64,000 nucleotides of DNA, taken from NCBI GenBank assembly GCA_029379385.1, contig CM055612.1, positions 14,322,001 to 14,386,000 on the forward strand. The letters are read 5' to 3'. The translations under genes and the position numbers were made by a program. This stretch comes from Quillaja saponaria (taxonomy: Eukaryota > Streptophyta > Magnoliopsida > Fabales > Quillajaceae). This document shows, one piece after another, positions 10,086 through 22,118 of this stretch. Position 1 is the first letter of the stretch. Every line of letters begins with the position of its first letter. The notes below the pieces were generated by a model that worked only from the letters and a program-made list of their open reading frames with translations, did not search any database and had not been told where the DNA came from.

Positions 10086-13000
10086 CTGCCAATTTAGGAA
10101 GAAAAGCGTAGTTATTAGTTATATGACAAATTAAGGAATAACATTTAACAAGGAAAGAACATCTGAGAATATTAGATGCTTCGAACAATGAGAAAAGTAA
10201 CAGACAAATGATGATCAGATAATACACAACATAATTCAGATATATATATATTTTTTTAATGAGTAGATAATTCTGATATTCCCGCCAAGTAAATGTCACT
10301 GTATCAAAGACCTACTGTCATTTTGACAGAACAACATTATAAGTTTGTTTCTAACATGCCACAAGCCCCATCCAATCTATGAGACTTCTGAATTTACAAA
10401 ATCAAAAGAGAATTATAGTTAAACATTTGGGTGGAACATAAAATAATTCCAACACTATTTCAGCACCAGAAAAATTAAGAGTTCTGAAAGTATGCAATTG
10501 AATTCAGCAGAGGTCAGCTTGTTTCATGCTATGGGAAACGTACTGGGCTATGAAGCATGGATATTGTTACAAGAATCCGATATGATAGGTATCCAACACA
10601 GGCCAATTTCTTACAAATAAAGATACGTTTAATTAAATAAATTATATTAGATACATATAATTTATAACATAAAGTTGTAATTCATAACAAAAAATTGTCT
10701 AACAAGTAAATTCATGACATAAAATTGTCTAAAAAGCACAATTTAAGCAAATTCATAATATAATAGTTGTCATACAAGTACAATTCATAACATACTGGTC
10801 CAACAAGCACAACTCATTACATAACTTTTTCTCTTAATTAAAATTAATGCATAACTATATCATATATTCCCACAGATGCTAACTTTATAACAGCTTATAC
10901 AAAAGCAACATAGGAAACAAACAGACTAGAACATGAGGAGCATAACTTCATAAGCTAATATGGAATAAAGGAAAAATGAAATAGTGCACATCATTCTCAT
11001 AAACATCAGAAGAGCCAGTAACAGCAAGCTTTGGAGCCACCAACACTGATTCTGGATCAGTTCCAACAAGAATTTCATAACACATAATTTTTCAGACAGA
11101 GAGACGGGAAGGGGGAGAGAGAGATAAAAAGTGGAGGAATACTCATTGGGAAGGAAGCTTTGGAGGCCTCAAGAGTGATTGTTGTGAGTTGGACTGTTAC
11201 AGGCACTGGTGAAGATGAAGAACCCGAGAAATGAGAAGCTTCAACAAGCAGCAAAGATGAAGAACAAAGAAGCTTCGAAAATGAGGTGTCCTCTAGGTCT
11301 TCAAGATGAATGCACCTCAATCCCAAATGTTTGAGGTGGACTAAATTTTAGTAACAGCCTATTGATCAAACAGAAGACTTGACAAACATAAAACAAGGTG
11401 CCCTCCAGGTCTTCAAAATTACAGTACCTCAACTGAAATTAGCTATGACAGATACAGCAACCTAGTTCAGCCAGCTCAAGGCGAGTTTAAACTTTTCATG
11501 GGTTTGGTTGGTTTTGTGCATATGAAGAGGGGAACGATAAACCATTTGCCCAAACAGGACCCTAGGTGGATCCAGGAGTAAACCCACTTATTTATTTCCT
11601 TTAAATTTTGTATCTTTTATTCAAACATAAATTAAAAAATTATATATAAAATAATATTTTTAAATGAAAAAGATATTAATTGTATATTAAAAAAATGAAT
11701 CCTTTTTGTATTTTTTTTCTTTGGAATTGAGAGTTGAAGATTAATCTTTCATAATGGCAAGTTAGGTTGGGCATGATCATAACAAAGGCAGGTCAAAGAC
11801 CATTTGACCTGAACTCTCACCAAAATCATGGCTGGTTAAGTTAGTTGATGGGTCTGGAACCATTTTGGTAGCTCTAGTGACAGGACATCCCAGATAGTCA
11901 AAAATGAAAGATGCGTTCAAGGCACTAGGGTCCCTTTATCGCCTAAAGCTGAGGGTGAAAAAGGAAAATAGTGTACACGTGAATTGAGCAAAGCAAAAAA
12001 CTTAAATAAACAAAAAAAAGAAAAAAAGAAAAAAAAGAAGCAATAAACTACAAACAGGTTATCAATTATATTCTCATAGTTATATTATGAATCAGTTAAT
12101 TATGACTTACTTTCTTATGGTTATCTTATTAATTCTCTTACTGTCTTCTCAATATTACCTCACTCGTTATCTTTTTAGATAAGAGAGGGCAAGAAATCCT
12201 CCTAAGTGAAACCAAAAAGTTACCTAAATGAAAAATAAAGCTCAAATTATTTCAAATTATTTCAAATATCAACGAAAAAACATCTGGAAAAATACCCACA
12301 GCTAAACGCCGAAGAGAAATCAGAAGCACAACCCTACCCCAAATCAGAGGAATAGGAATTAGGCCTCCTTTAAAATGATAGCTTTACACTCCAACCAAAT
12401 ATGTCAAATTTCTGCAAAGAAAGCATAACCGGAACTGGACTTTAGCACCCGTACTCCTCTCAAACCCTCTAAACTGAATCAGCAACAAATATGCAAAGAT
12501 CTTGACATACTAAAACCAACAACATCAAAAAGCCTACACCAAAGAGTCTAGGGCCACATGATAAAGAGAATATCAATGGTCTCAATGCTTTCTAAAACCC
12601 ATCACACAGACATCAAGACAAAGAATCTTAGACAACCTCTGCTACATTGGTTATCTATGAGAATCAAAAGCGCGGAGATAATGGAATGGCACTTTCCTCT
12701 TTTCTCTCTGGCTTGTCTCTCACTATACCTCTGGGCTCTGGTCCCTATTTTCTACACCAAAATGGTCTACTTTCTTCTGATATCTATTCATAACCACATC
12801 GCCTTGAGTAGGGTATGCAACTCATAGGCCTTTGTGTGGTGCTCACCTTTTGCACATAGCACGAATGCCTGCAACTGACTGAAGGCACCTCGCCTGGGAT
12901 ACTAACAAGTGCTTCTCCCTAGTTACGCTTTTGTTCCCCAGCATATGCTTTTTTGTTTTGGCTACACTTTGGCATAAAACCCAAGATTGGTGAAATTTAG

Positions 13001-13766
13001 ACCTAATGCCATTTTTTATTCTTCTTTTTAAACATTAAGGACTGAGCAGATTTATAATACAAGGAATAAGGATCATCTATGTCTTCAACAAAACATAAAG
13101 CAAAGAGTGAAGGGGCAAACTCTGCATGAATAGATATTGAAGAAAACATAAAGTTCGATGCAGGATGTGGTAGCCCAACCCAATTTCTAAAGGACGCAAC
13201 TTTTGATCTAGGAAGAATTTCAACACCCATGATATGTCAAAGAAAAGCTCTAGACGAGCCCAGCGAGATGGGAAATTGCCGAAGGCGGTTTGGCAAGTTT
13301 TGGGCTGAAAATCTCTGTAAAACTAGGGTTTCCAGAGACCCTTGAGTTGGGCATTGATTAGTTGTCATCACTTAATTTCAACAAAGGGCTGCCGTTGCAT
13401 ATTAGTTTTGTGTCTTTCCATTTCAATTGCTATAGCCTATAAGTCTAACCATCTATTTTTTATTGTCGTTCAATTGCTATTAAGTCTAGCCATCTAGCGT
13501 ATCATTGTTTAATTGTCATCAAGTCTTTGACTCTTTTTCTGTAATTTTTACTATTTAAAGGAGCTGTAGGCCAATGGCCAAATCAGTAAAATACATAGTT
13601 GTCTTTCATCAGAATTGAGTTATCTAGGTTTTTGATAAATTTAGTTGTGAACCTTATATTCGATCCTCACTGCACCGAAGTCATTCAGGTATTAGCACAT
13701 CAATGATGGTAAGTAATACACATGCATAAAAGAAAAATCAATAAACTAGGATGAACAATTTGATAC
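10086..13766 (-). other. PTM-like 3.7-kb intron, anonymous content
   Basis: It is bounded by donor gtatca (13766) and acceptor ggcag (10086). It holds the degenerate short repeats at 10650-10830 and several unplaced segments. Minus-strand frames of 83 codons (11326-11075) and 75 codons (13230-13003) show no family I recognise. A TATA-like 'tatttaaag' near 13552 and repeated 'caattgctat' words at 13425-13490 hint at an old LTR, but no ends could be fixed. Confidence 0.5.
10650..10830 (+). repeat. Degenerate tandem repeat, ~40-bp period
   Basis: About five imperfect copies of a unit like 'aattcataacataaaattgtctaacaagca' follow one another. Period and copy number are approximate because of indels. 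Confidence 0.6.
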
Positions 13767-14227
13767 CTGATTGGGACATCTTTACTGCAGTGTCCACACT
13801 GGTAATATTCAGATCTTTCTGCTTTTGAAAATAAATAAGAAAATCCTGTTTTCCAAGGAGCCTTCTTCTTTGCTTTACCAATGTCGAGAACTTTTCCAGG
13901 TTTTATTCCACTGGAGTTGCGGGCAATTCTTTTTCCCTCAAATTTTTTCAAAAGATTTAAGGGGACATATGATTCCTCTAGCCAATTTTTCTTCCTCTCG
14001 CTTGAGGATTCTTCCAAGGGATGCCCATGTTTTATAGCAATGTCAGGAATGGCCTTTCTCTTGCCAAAGTCAATGAGATACTTAACCACTTCCTTTTCAG
14101 TGCACTTCCTTCAGACAATTTCCTTTTTGAAGAGCCTGATTGACTTTCTAGATTGTTTATCCAATACAGAGATAGGATTGGTGTTCTCAATGTCATTCCA
14201 CTTGATATTTGAGTCAAGCTCTCTCAC
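13767..14227 (-). pseudogene. PTM-like: PTM-like: exon with VRELDSNIKWNDIENT block
   Basis: The acceptor tttcaag is at 14228. The frame reads 'VRELDSNIKWNDIENTNPI', then 'LFKKEIV', a stop (TGA at 14113-14111 where the family has Arg, so a CGA-to-TGA change is likely), then 'RKCTEKEVVKYLIDFGKRKA', 'WLEESYVPLNLLKKFEGKR' and 'EYYQCGHCSKDVPIR'. The last part carries the first Cys pair of the second zinc-binding region. The donor gtatca is at 13766. Because the frame continues cleanly after the TGA, the stop is probably recent. Confidence 0.9.
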
Positions 14228-14708
14228 CTTGAAATATGAAAAGAACATGGAGGGAAATTACTAATCTTGGATTAATTATAAAATCTTCTGTAGCATATAA
14301 TATAACACATTTACATATATGATGAGTACATCATAATCAAAGCCTAAGCAAAATATCAAAATGACACCAGGCAGGTAACAGGCAAGCTGGAGCTAATAAT
14401 TGGTCCTAATATAACCCTTTCGTTTTGAGAAACACTAAACCTGACAAGGCTTAAATGCCATTAAGATGGAAGTCCAGAATCCAGATTCCTCATGACCACT
14501 GGGTTTGTCCCTTTCTGCTGACACAACTCATCAATTCTTGTTTGTTAATAACTAAAAGGATAATACTTGTTGATTTATAAATAATTTGTCTTACTGTTAA
14601 CACAAGGGTCATGAAGAGATTGATTTAGACCACTTACACTTAGAAGTGAAATTAAATCCCTATTCCCACCAGGAAAATAGCAAAGGGAAAACTGCCTTGC
14701 GTGAAAGT

Positions 14709-14801
14709 TGAATATGAAAAAAATCTTGTATTAATTCACAAAATTACAACTAAGGATAAAGACTCAAATACCCCTATACAAATAGGTGTTTTACACCAAC
14801 A
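14709..14801 (-). repeat. 3' LTR of the short-LTR copia element (93 bp)
   Basis: It starts TGTTGGTGTAAAACAC on the minus strand and ends ...ATATTCA, preceded by the purine tract at 14802-14812. It is shorter than the 5' copy by about 12 bp through internal indels. Confidence 0.8.
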
Positions 14802-14889
14802 CTTCCTCTCAGAGCATAGATATCTCCCATGCCAATCTTGAAAACAATAGGATAAAAAATAAAAAACACAGCTACCAAAACCTTTTGTA

Positions 14890-17550
14890 AAGATATCAAC
14901 TAGCTGATTCTCATACATTACAAAAGGCATACAAATTAATCTTGTATCCAGATTTTCCTTAATAAAGTGTCTATCAATCTCAGAGTGTTTTGTCTTGTCA
15001 TGCTAGACTAGATTGTAAACTATGTTAATAACAGCAGTGTTGTCACGGTACACCACAAGAGGTCTTTCCCAAGCTAGCCTAAAATTTTGGATCAGCTTAT
15101 TTAGCCACAGCAACGAAGGTGCAATATTTTGAAGTGAATCTTTTGTCATAAAGTGACTCAACCCAGTATGCATCGGTATATACTTCAATCTTTAACCTTC
15201 CATGATTCTCAAACAATAGTCCCTTTCCAAGGCGGATTTCAAGTATCTTAATATGTGATGAACTGGATCCAAGTGAGTGGAACAGAGATCATGCATAAAT
15301 TGACTTGCCATATTAACAGCACAAGCTATGTCTAGCCAACTGTTAGATTGATAAATTAACTTCCCAACTAATCTCTGATATCTCTTCCTATTGACATGTT
15401 CCCCACCACCATTCTCCACCTTAAATTTAGCTTCAATAGGCATGTCAATAGGCCTGCAACCAAGAATACTAATCTCTTCCAGAAGATCAAGAACATATTC
15501 CTTTAGGATAAGAAAGTACTCTTTTTAGATTGAGCTACTTCAATTCCTAGAAAGTAGTAGAGTTTTCCTAAGTTCTCAAACCTCTAGCAAAGTGATTCTT
15601 TAGTCGGGACACTTCAACACGATTATCTCCAGTCACAATGACATCTTCGACATAAACAATGAGAATAGTAATCTTCTCATTGCAATGTTTAATAAATATG
15701 GTAGCTTAACTCTGTTGATACCCAAAAGATAACATTAGCTTGCTAAATCTATCACATCATGTTCTAAGAGACCACTTGAGACCATATAAAAACTTCTTCG
15801 GTCTTCTAACAAGAAAAACCAAGGGAATCTCCATGTAAATTTTCTTAGTAAGATCTCCATGCAAAAATACATTTTTCACATCTAGTTGCTACAAATCCTA
15901 AACAAGATTAGTAGCACAAAAGATAAGAACTCTAATAAAATATATTTTAGCAACAGGAGAAAAAATCTCTTGATAGTCCACCCAGTGATGTCAAAGGCGC
16001 TCTGGGCGCTAGCCTAGGCGACCAAGCGAGGCAAGGCGATGGGTTACCACCTCTGCAACCCTTGGGTGAGTCCACTTAAGTTAGGCAAACGCTTTTCTCG
16101 CCTAGGCGGCCGCCTTGACCAAGGCGAAAGTCGGTTTAGGCGAGCACCTAACTACAAAGGAGGAGGAAGGCTGGAAAAAAATTAAAGAAAGAAGGAAGAA
16201 GGTGGAAGACTAGCAAAAAACCAAAAAAAAAAAAAAAAAAAGAATGAAGGAAGGAAGAAGATCCGGCGAAAGTCGCTCCTTAGCAGTCGCAGATCTGATC
16301 TATCTGCAGGTGCTTCACTGCTTCAGAAGGAGGGAGGAAGACACAAAAAAAAAAAAAAAACAGAAGGAAGAAGAAAAGATGCGTTTTAATGAAAGAAGTT
16401 CTGATTTTCCTTTTTTCCTATTTTGAATGTTAAGCGTAGCCCAACAATCTCAACCCAAAACTCTTGTCTAAACAAATAAACTAGTCTTTATGTTTAGATG
16501 AAAAAATAATAAAAATACTGGTGATAAAAAAAAATACAAAATTTTGTTAATATGTTCTTTTCAAGATGTGCAAATAGACAAAATAAAAAATAAAAAAATT
16601 GAGCAAATATATTATAAAATATTTGTATAAATTTTGCAAGTTATTATTTAATTACAAATACAATTTTATAGTTTTTAATAGTATAAAAAAAATATTATTA
16701 ACAATACTAAGGAAGTGATCTAATAATGAATCACCTTGCATATTTTTAATATTTGTGTCAAATATTGGTTTTTCGATTTCAAATATTAGTTTTGTATTCT
16801 AATTTAATTATGTATAGTATAGTCTTTAATATAGTATATTTAATAATATTTTTGAGAAATGTCGCCTCAATTTACTCAGGCTATTGCCTTTTTGGCGCCT
16901 TTCGCCTTAGGCTATTTAGAAAGCTATCGCCTTGAATATGCCTTTCGCCCTTGACAACATTGAGTCCACCTTATAAGTTTACATGAATCCTTTTGCAACT
17001 ATTCTCACTTTATATCCTTCAATTGTCCCATTAACTCTCCTTTCAATGGTAAGACCCTATTTACAACTGACTGCTTATTTTCCCTTAGGAAGGCTAGTAA
17101 GTTCTAAAGTATCATTTTTGGCAAGAGGTTTCATTTATCCAACCATTTCATCTTGTAATTTAGGTTTAGTAAGTGCTTCCTTCCAACCTTGTGGCATAGA
17201 TACAAAGAACCAAGAAGACACCAAAGCTATATAGGATGGACAATGAGTTATACGAGACACGGTGATCTTTTGTGTGGAAAAATACTTCCTTCTATATTCA
17301 AAAACATTTACAACCTAGAATATATACTCAAGTAGTTAATTCCCCAAACACTGTTATTATAGCTAACAACATTAGAAATAGGATGTTTAGTACATGTTCT
17401 AACTTCTTTCCTAGTTGCAACAGGAAGATCAATATCATGAATTACAGGAGGATTCCCAGTAGATTTTGAAAAAGAAGACGCATGGATTAAAGACTTACGA
17501 GTATAAGGAACTTGTGTTGGTTGTGAAAATTAGTTTGGGATTAACTCTTG
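14890..17550 (-). pseudogene. Copia reverse transcriptase/RNase H remnants
   Basis: The RT active box reads YVED (~15660) instead of YVDD in 'TILIVYVEDVIVTGDN'. 'KRYQRLVGKLIYQSN' and 'HLDPVHHILRYLKSA' (15443-15192) are the RT C-terminal part. RNase H pieces follow, with 'YRDNTAVINI' near 15040 and 'ENQLVDIFTKG' near 14910. The frame is broken by stops and by the 980-bp hAT element at 15983-16962. Confidence 0.8.
15983..16962. mobile_element. hAT-type non-autonomous element, 8-bp TSD
   Basis: The 980-bp element starts CAGTGATGTCAAAGGCG and ends with the inverse of CAATGTTGTCAAGGGCG (14 of 17 match). It is flanked by identical 8-bp AGTCCACC at 15975-15982 and 16963-16970. Eight-base duplications and CA-G-TG termini fit hAT transposons. 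The ends are GC-rich, the middle is AT-rich with purine runs, and no transposase is present. It lies inside the copia RT, so it is younger than that insertion. Confidence 0.88.
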
Positions 17551-17869
17551 CCGACAATTCAATGGTTGTAACTCTTTGTTTCCAGTGACTATATGTAAGC
17601 AAATCATCCTTTACCAATCTCATTGTATGTAAGCAAATCATACTTTACCAATCTCATTTTCACTGCAAATATAATTTCACCATCATTCCCATTCTCAAAC
17701 TCAAGTACACTTTCTTTTCCAATCTCAGATACACTTTCCTTATTTACAAACTCTTCATCTTTGTTTTTCTCCCTGTTACTCTTTTCCACACATGATATCC
17801 ACTTTCCTGATTTCCATAAGTCAACTCCAAAAATGATATCCACTCCCCCTTACCTCCAAAAGTCAACTA

Positions 17870-19200
17870 TTCCTTATTATAGCTCTCCTCCAAAGGCGAT
17901 GAAGAGAAATAGGCATTGAATTTCGAAAAGGTGATATCAATACTGACAGAAGTTTTCCTGGTAGGTGGGTGGTAACACTTATTATCTCTTCTGAGTTGCC
18001 AAGTACCCGATAAAAATATATTTAAGAGCTCTCGGATCAAGTTTGCTAATATCCTTTCTATGTTCATGCACAAAGCAGACACAACCAAAAACCTTAGGAT
18101 GAACAATTTCTTTGAAGAATATCTAAAGTAATCTTAAAATTAAGAGCTCGTAATCGCATGCGATTGATAAGATAAGCAGCTGAGAAAACTACATCTCTAT
18201 AAGTTTTGGAACATGCATAGTGAACATCAACGACCTTGCTACCTTCAATAGAAGTTGGTTTTTTGTTCAACTGTACCATTAGGTATTAACACAACTGGTT
18301 TGATAAATTATACCATGGTCACAAAGATTGTTTTGGATGCATCCCACAGTATCCTTTGCACCATTGTCTCTTAACAAAACTTTTAACTCTAGTAGCAAAC
18401 TGTGTACAAATCATCTTGTGAAACATCTAAAAACACTTGAACAATTCATCCTTTGCACACATCATATACACCCATGTAGTATGACTATAGCAATCAATAA
18501 AACTAACAAACCACCTATAACTAGACAATGAGATAACCCGATTAGGGCTATACATCCTAATGAATAAACACAAATGGAGAAGTACTCTTGTTGTTTATTT
18601 TAGGAGACAGGAGCGTGCGTCTTTCGCGAACTCACTAGCATCACACGTCAAATTGTTTAGAGTACAAATCTTGGGAAAATTAGGAAACATATTCCCTAAG
18701 CCAAAAAAAAACAGGTGTCCTAAATGACGATGCCAATAAACCTACTCTTGTTGAGAAGAATGGTAGAATACTTTGAAGAGCATGGCCACAAGTATAAGCT
18801 TCAGACAAGATCTCTAAACCTTATTCCAACAAATATAACCCATCGTGCTCTTTACCATAGCCAATTGTTTTCCCAATCTTGAAAAACACAACAACACGAA
18901 TCAAAGATGACTAAACAATTTAATTTTTTAGTAATAGTATTGATAGATAATAGATTCATGAAAAACTTAAGGACGTGAAAAACAAAGGATAAGGTTAAGG
19001 TAGGAGTACAATGAATGGAACCTTTCCCTAAAATGGATGACAAAGAACCATCGGTTGCTCGAAACTTTTCTTTACTTGCAAGGAAAGTAAGAAGAAAAAC
19101 TACAAGATGTACCTATCATTTGGTCTGAAGCACCAAAGTCTATAATCTAGGGTTTTTATTCAACAGATGAATGGAGCAAATCTAGTCGAGGAAGATGACG
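17870..19200 (-). pseudogene. Copia protease/integrase remnants
   Basis: Near 19150-19120 the protease motif reads D-F-G-A-S instead of D-S-G-A-S, with a stop before it. 'SSILGKGSIHCTPTLTLS' and 'CVFQDWE...IGYG' (19043-18852) are the protease-to-integrase linker of copia. Integrase-end similarity occurs around 18180-18100 ('AAYLINRM.LRALNFK') and 18090-17930. Many stops lie between. This fragment processed Gag-Pol and inserted the cDNA in the live element. Confidence 0.75.
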
Positions 19201-19961
19201 ATGCCATTAAGAGAGTTATAATGCAATCTAACTAACAAATGCTTGAGACATTGCAATTCTTCTTTTCTAAGAGGAGTGAAATTTGGCTTTTCACACAGCA
19301 AGAGTTCAGCAGCTTCAGAGAAATAATCTCAAGGCTAACCCATGTTAAACTCCATGTTTCGTTCACCCCCTGAAAAAGGAAGACTCTCAAATTCAAACAT
19401 ACTCACAAAAAAATGAGAACAAGAAGATGTGCAATTTAGGAAACACCCAAAAAGCTCACTCCAAAAAACCCAAGCAGCCAGACTGAACAAGCCCCACCAG
19501 ACCAGCCCCAATATAAAGCCTTCAGCCACAACAAAAATGCAACCAAACAGCCCCAAACAATGCAGCTAAACAGTCCAAAAAAAGCAGCCAAACACCCCCA
19601 AATGACTCTTCTCCTTCAAATCAGATTTAGGGAATAATATCACCCTCTAATCGGTTCCTAAGAAGCCCAAAAAGCTGGAAAAAAACTTCAAAAAACACCT
19701 GAATTGACGGAATATCAGAAATTACAAAATCTAGGTCACAAACATTGCAAAATTAGCTCCTGAAACTGCATCCAATCAGAAAACAAGTTTGGGGGTTTTT
19801 GATAGCCTCTTCAAGGCGAGTCAACCGGTGATTTTTTTTCCGGTAATGGTTGCTGGAAAGCAGCAGCTGGCGGCTGTAGATGGAGGTGGCTGGTGGTGGC
19901 AGCAGATGTGCAGCCGGTGGCAGAAAGGGTTAGGATCCAATTTTTTACTCTGATCCCAAGT

Positions 19962-20066
19962 TGAATTTGGAGAAAATATCTTGTATTAATTCACACAATT
20001 ACAACCTATACATACTCTATTAAAGGGTAAAGACCAAGATAATACCCCTAGTTATTTACACCAACA
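19962..20066 (-). repeat. 5' LTR of the short-LTR copia element (105 bp)
   Basis: It starts TGTTGGTGTAAATAAC on the minus strand and ends ...AAATTCA, followed two bases later by 'ttgggatcagag'. It matches 14709-14801 with a few indels. Confidence 0.8.
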
Positions 20067-20706
20067 ATGAATTACCGGGCCTATAAACACTCTGCAACAT
20101 ACAGCTTTCTGAAGCATGACAATTTACCATATGGTATTGCATGTAATTTAATCATTATAAGCACCTATTTCATTCACTTCCCAAACCATACCTGACCAGA
20201 AGCAAGGAAGGACATACACAACTATAATCATTCTTGATTGAGTTAGTCACTTGATTCTTTTCTTCTTTTTTTTTTTTCTGTGTCAATTAATGATGTTGTA
20301 ATGTCAGGCAACTTCCCATCCAAAAACTACAAATAGTACTGGGCATATAAAATAAATAAATCAGAGAATGAAATAGAACTTTTTAAGATTATCACATTTA
20401 GACTTATATAAGAATTGCTGATAATATCTAATAACACTGAATTTGGACTCCATAACTGAGCGTACTATGAAAAACAAGTTCAAATGAGCATTACTAGCTC
20501 TAACTCATATACTGTTCAATCAATACCAAAGCAGTGAAGTGAAATCCTTACGAATCAAAATATGTTTTTGCCACTAGTGTTATCCACAAACAAGTGCAAA
20601 GACATCAGAACTCCAAAAACACATTAGCATTGTGGTGGAAGATATTCATAGCCCCTTATAGCAATTAGCAAGTACTACAAGAAGCTGGAATCTCAGATGA
20701 TCGTAC

Positions 20707-20831
20707 CTGCAAAGCAATCTGCTCAACACTAGTTGATGTCTCAACAGCAGCTCGCCAAGCAATATATCTGCTTCTCTTTGTGTATTCTGAATTGTCAGGA
20801 TATAAGATGCCTGAAATCTTTGTACACCCAG
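20707..20831 (-). pseudogene. PTM-like: PTM-like: 125-bp exon, AGCTKISGILYPD
   Basis: The acceptor ctgcag is at 20832 and the donor gtacga at 20706. It encodes 'GCTKISGILYPDNSEYTK' then 'RSRYIAWRAAVETSTSVEQI' with no break. The block is strongly conserved in the family. It is followed by the 6.5-kb intron that holds the copia element. Confidence 0.88.
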
Positions 20832-20899
20832 CTGCAGAAATTTTAAACTTTAAACAATTCAGTGGAATTAACTCCTACCACTGTAACTCCAGTAAGTAC
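20832..20899 (-). other. PTM-like 68-nt intron
   Basis: GT at 20899 and AG at 20832 delimit a very short intron. Both sides join in phase (F-P/G-C-T-K). Its size is near the lower limit for plant introns. Confidence 0.6.
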
Positions 20900-21194
20900 G
20901 GAAGGGACAATTGGCTGCCTTGGAAGCCAAGGAGAGAGGCAAAACTTTCCAATTAAATAGTTTGTGAGAAAGCTTACCACCCCTCTGCCAAAATAAGCTC
21001 AATCCACTGGTAGGATTTGATGCAGCGTTGAAATCAGGATCTGAAGGCCTACTCCTTTTTCTTACAATGCCATGCCTTGAGGATGTGCACAATGAACTGG
21101 TCACAATATGGGAAGCTGAACCCATAGTAAAAACAGAATCCACGTGTCTTACCCAATCTGCAGAGAGTGCAATACACCGCAAATTGGACACTAA
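20900..21194 (-). pseudogene. PTM-like: PTM-like: exon with ADWVRHVDS and FNWKVLP blocks
   Basis: The acceptor ctacag is at 21195. The frame is open throughout: 'LSADWVRHVDSVFTMGSASH', 'GIVRKRSRPSD', 'NPTSGLSLFWQRGGKLSHKL', 'FNWKVLPLSLASKAA'. These are signature blocks of the PTM family's conserved middle, of unknown biochemical role. The likely donor is gtactt at 20899, leaving a 68-nt intron in matching phase. A second GT at 20878 would leave only 46 nt and is less likely. No lesion is seen here. Confidence 0.82.
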
Positions 21195-22118
21195 CTGTAG
21201 AATGCCAAAATTAGCCCCAGTAGTGTCAAAGAACAAACAATAAAACTAAGATCAACATATTATAATTGGTTTGTGCCACTAGTAAACCAAAAACAAAACA
21301 ATACATAGCATGCCCTATTAGGTATTAACGACTTGGACTTTCTCCTGGTGGCAAGCTGTCTTTAGGAATAGTGGCCTAACCACGAGTTGGTATAGCTTTA
21401 ACAGCAGATCATTCAGTATCCATCCCACAAGATCTAGAATTTTCCCAGTAAATATATAGATACACATACATGTGTCTGTGTGTGTACATATTTGTGTGTT
21501 TTCGTAAGGGCAAGATTCAAAGAGACCTACCACACGCCATATACTCTCCCATGCCACCAAAGTCAACCCAAGGAGCCAACAGATATTTTATTTTTTCCAT
21601 CACAATGCATAACTGTCCATGAAATATATCATTTATTAAGAACAATTTATTTAATCAGAACTTGCCACTTTACATTTACTACTGGTCTGCCATTCTCAAC
21701 CAGACCATTAAAGTAAGACAATATTCAATTTAAACCATCAATTACAATAAAGCATAGTAAACGGTTATTAATCAATCCGGAGTAAACAGTGTATTCCCCA
21801 TTTTACTACTAGAGTTGGAGTTTGTGTATGAAAAAGGATAATATAAATTGAATTGAAGTTTTACATCGAGAAGAACACAATTCCAATTATTGAATCCAAG
21901 CTATTAGCCTGCCAGAATCCTACTACTCATGCTTTCATATAATGAGTACACAGTTTAAGGGGGTCATACCAAAGCTATTGAGCAAATATCAAGTTATGAA
22001 GTCAAGAACAAACTTCCTACAAAGCTGTAGACGAAATATCATCTACAATCATAGTAGCAATGCCTCAAACAGAGATGAATTAAAAAGTGAGTGAGAGATC
22101 GACAGAGTATGTACTTAC
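21195..22118 (-). other. PTM-like intron (0.9 kb)
   Basis: Donor gtaagt (22118) to acceptor ctacag (21195). It contains a short TG/TA-rich patch near 21455-21490. No element ends were recognised. Confidence 0.75.

Larger units (their letters stand above)
14709..20066 (-). mobile_element. Ty1/copia element with ~100-bp LTRs, decayed
   Basis: Two short matching LTRs flank decayed copia coding sequence: 5' LTR 19962-20066 and 3' LTR 14709-14801 on the minus strand. Both begin TGTTGGTGTAAA and contain 'gaattaatacaagat'. Next to the 5' LTR is a primer-binding-like 'tgggatcagag' (initiator-Met type); before the 3' LTR is a purine run 'gagaggaag'. Domain order on the minus strand is protease and gag-preintegrase (~19150-18840), integrase (~18650-17870), reverse transcriptase (~17550-15200), RNase H (~15190-14890). 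Gag is short or mostly deleted. It sits in the PTM-like intron in the same orientation. The flanking sequences tgaaa (left) and tgaat (right) are at best an imperfect target duplication. Confidence 0.85.
14228..20706 (-). other. PTM-like 6.5-kb intron swollen by a copia insertion
   Basis: The donor gtacga (20706) and acceptor tttcaag (14228) flank this intron. About 5.36 kb of it is the copia element at 14709-20066. Without it the intron would be roughly 1.1 kb. The rest shows no coding similarity. Confidence 0.8.

Noticed and set aside
13003..13230. 75-codon minus-strand frame as a possible exon of the PTM-like gene
   Set aside because: The flanking exons join in phase without it and it has no similarity to the family; no good splice sites were found around it.
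14702..20072. Target duplication tgaaa/tgaat around the short-LTR copia element
   Set aside because: Using it would require LTR ends that are not TG/CA, and the match is only four of five, so it is not claimed.
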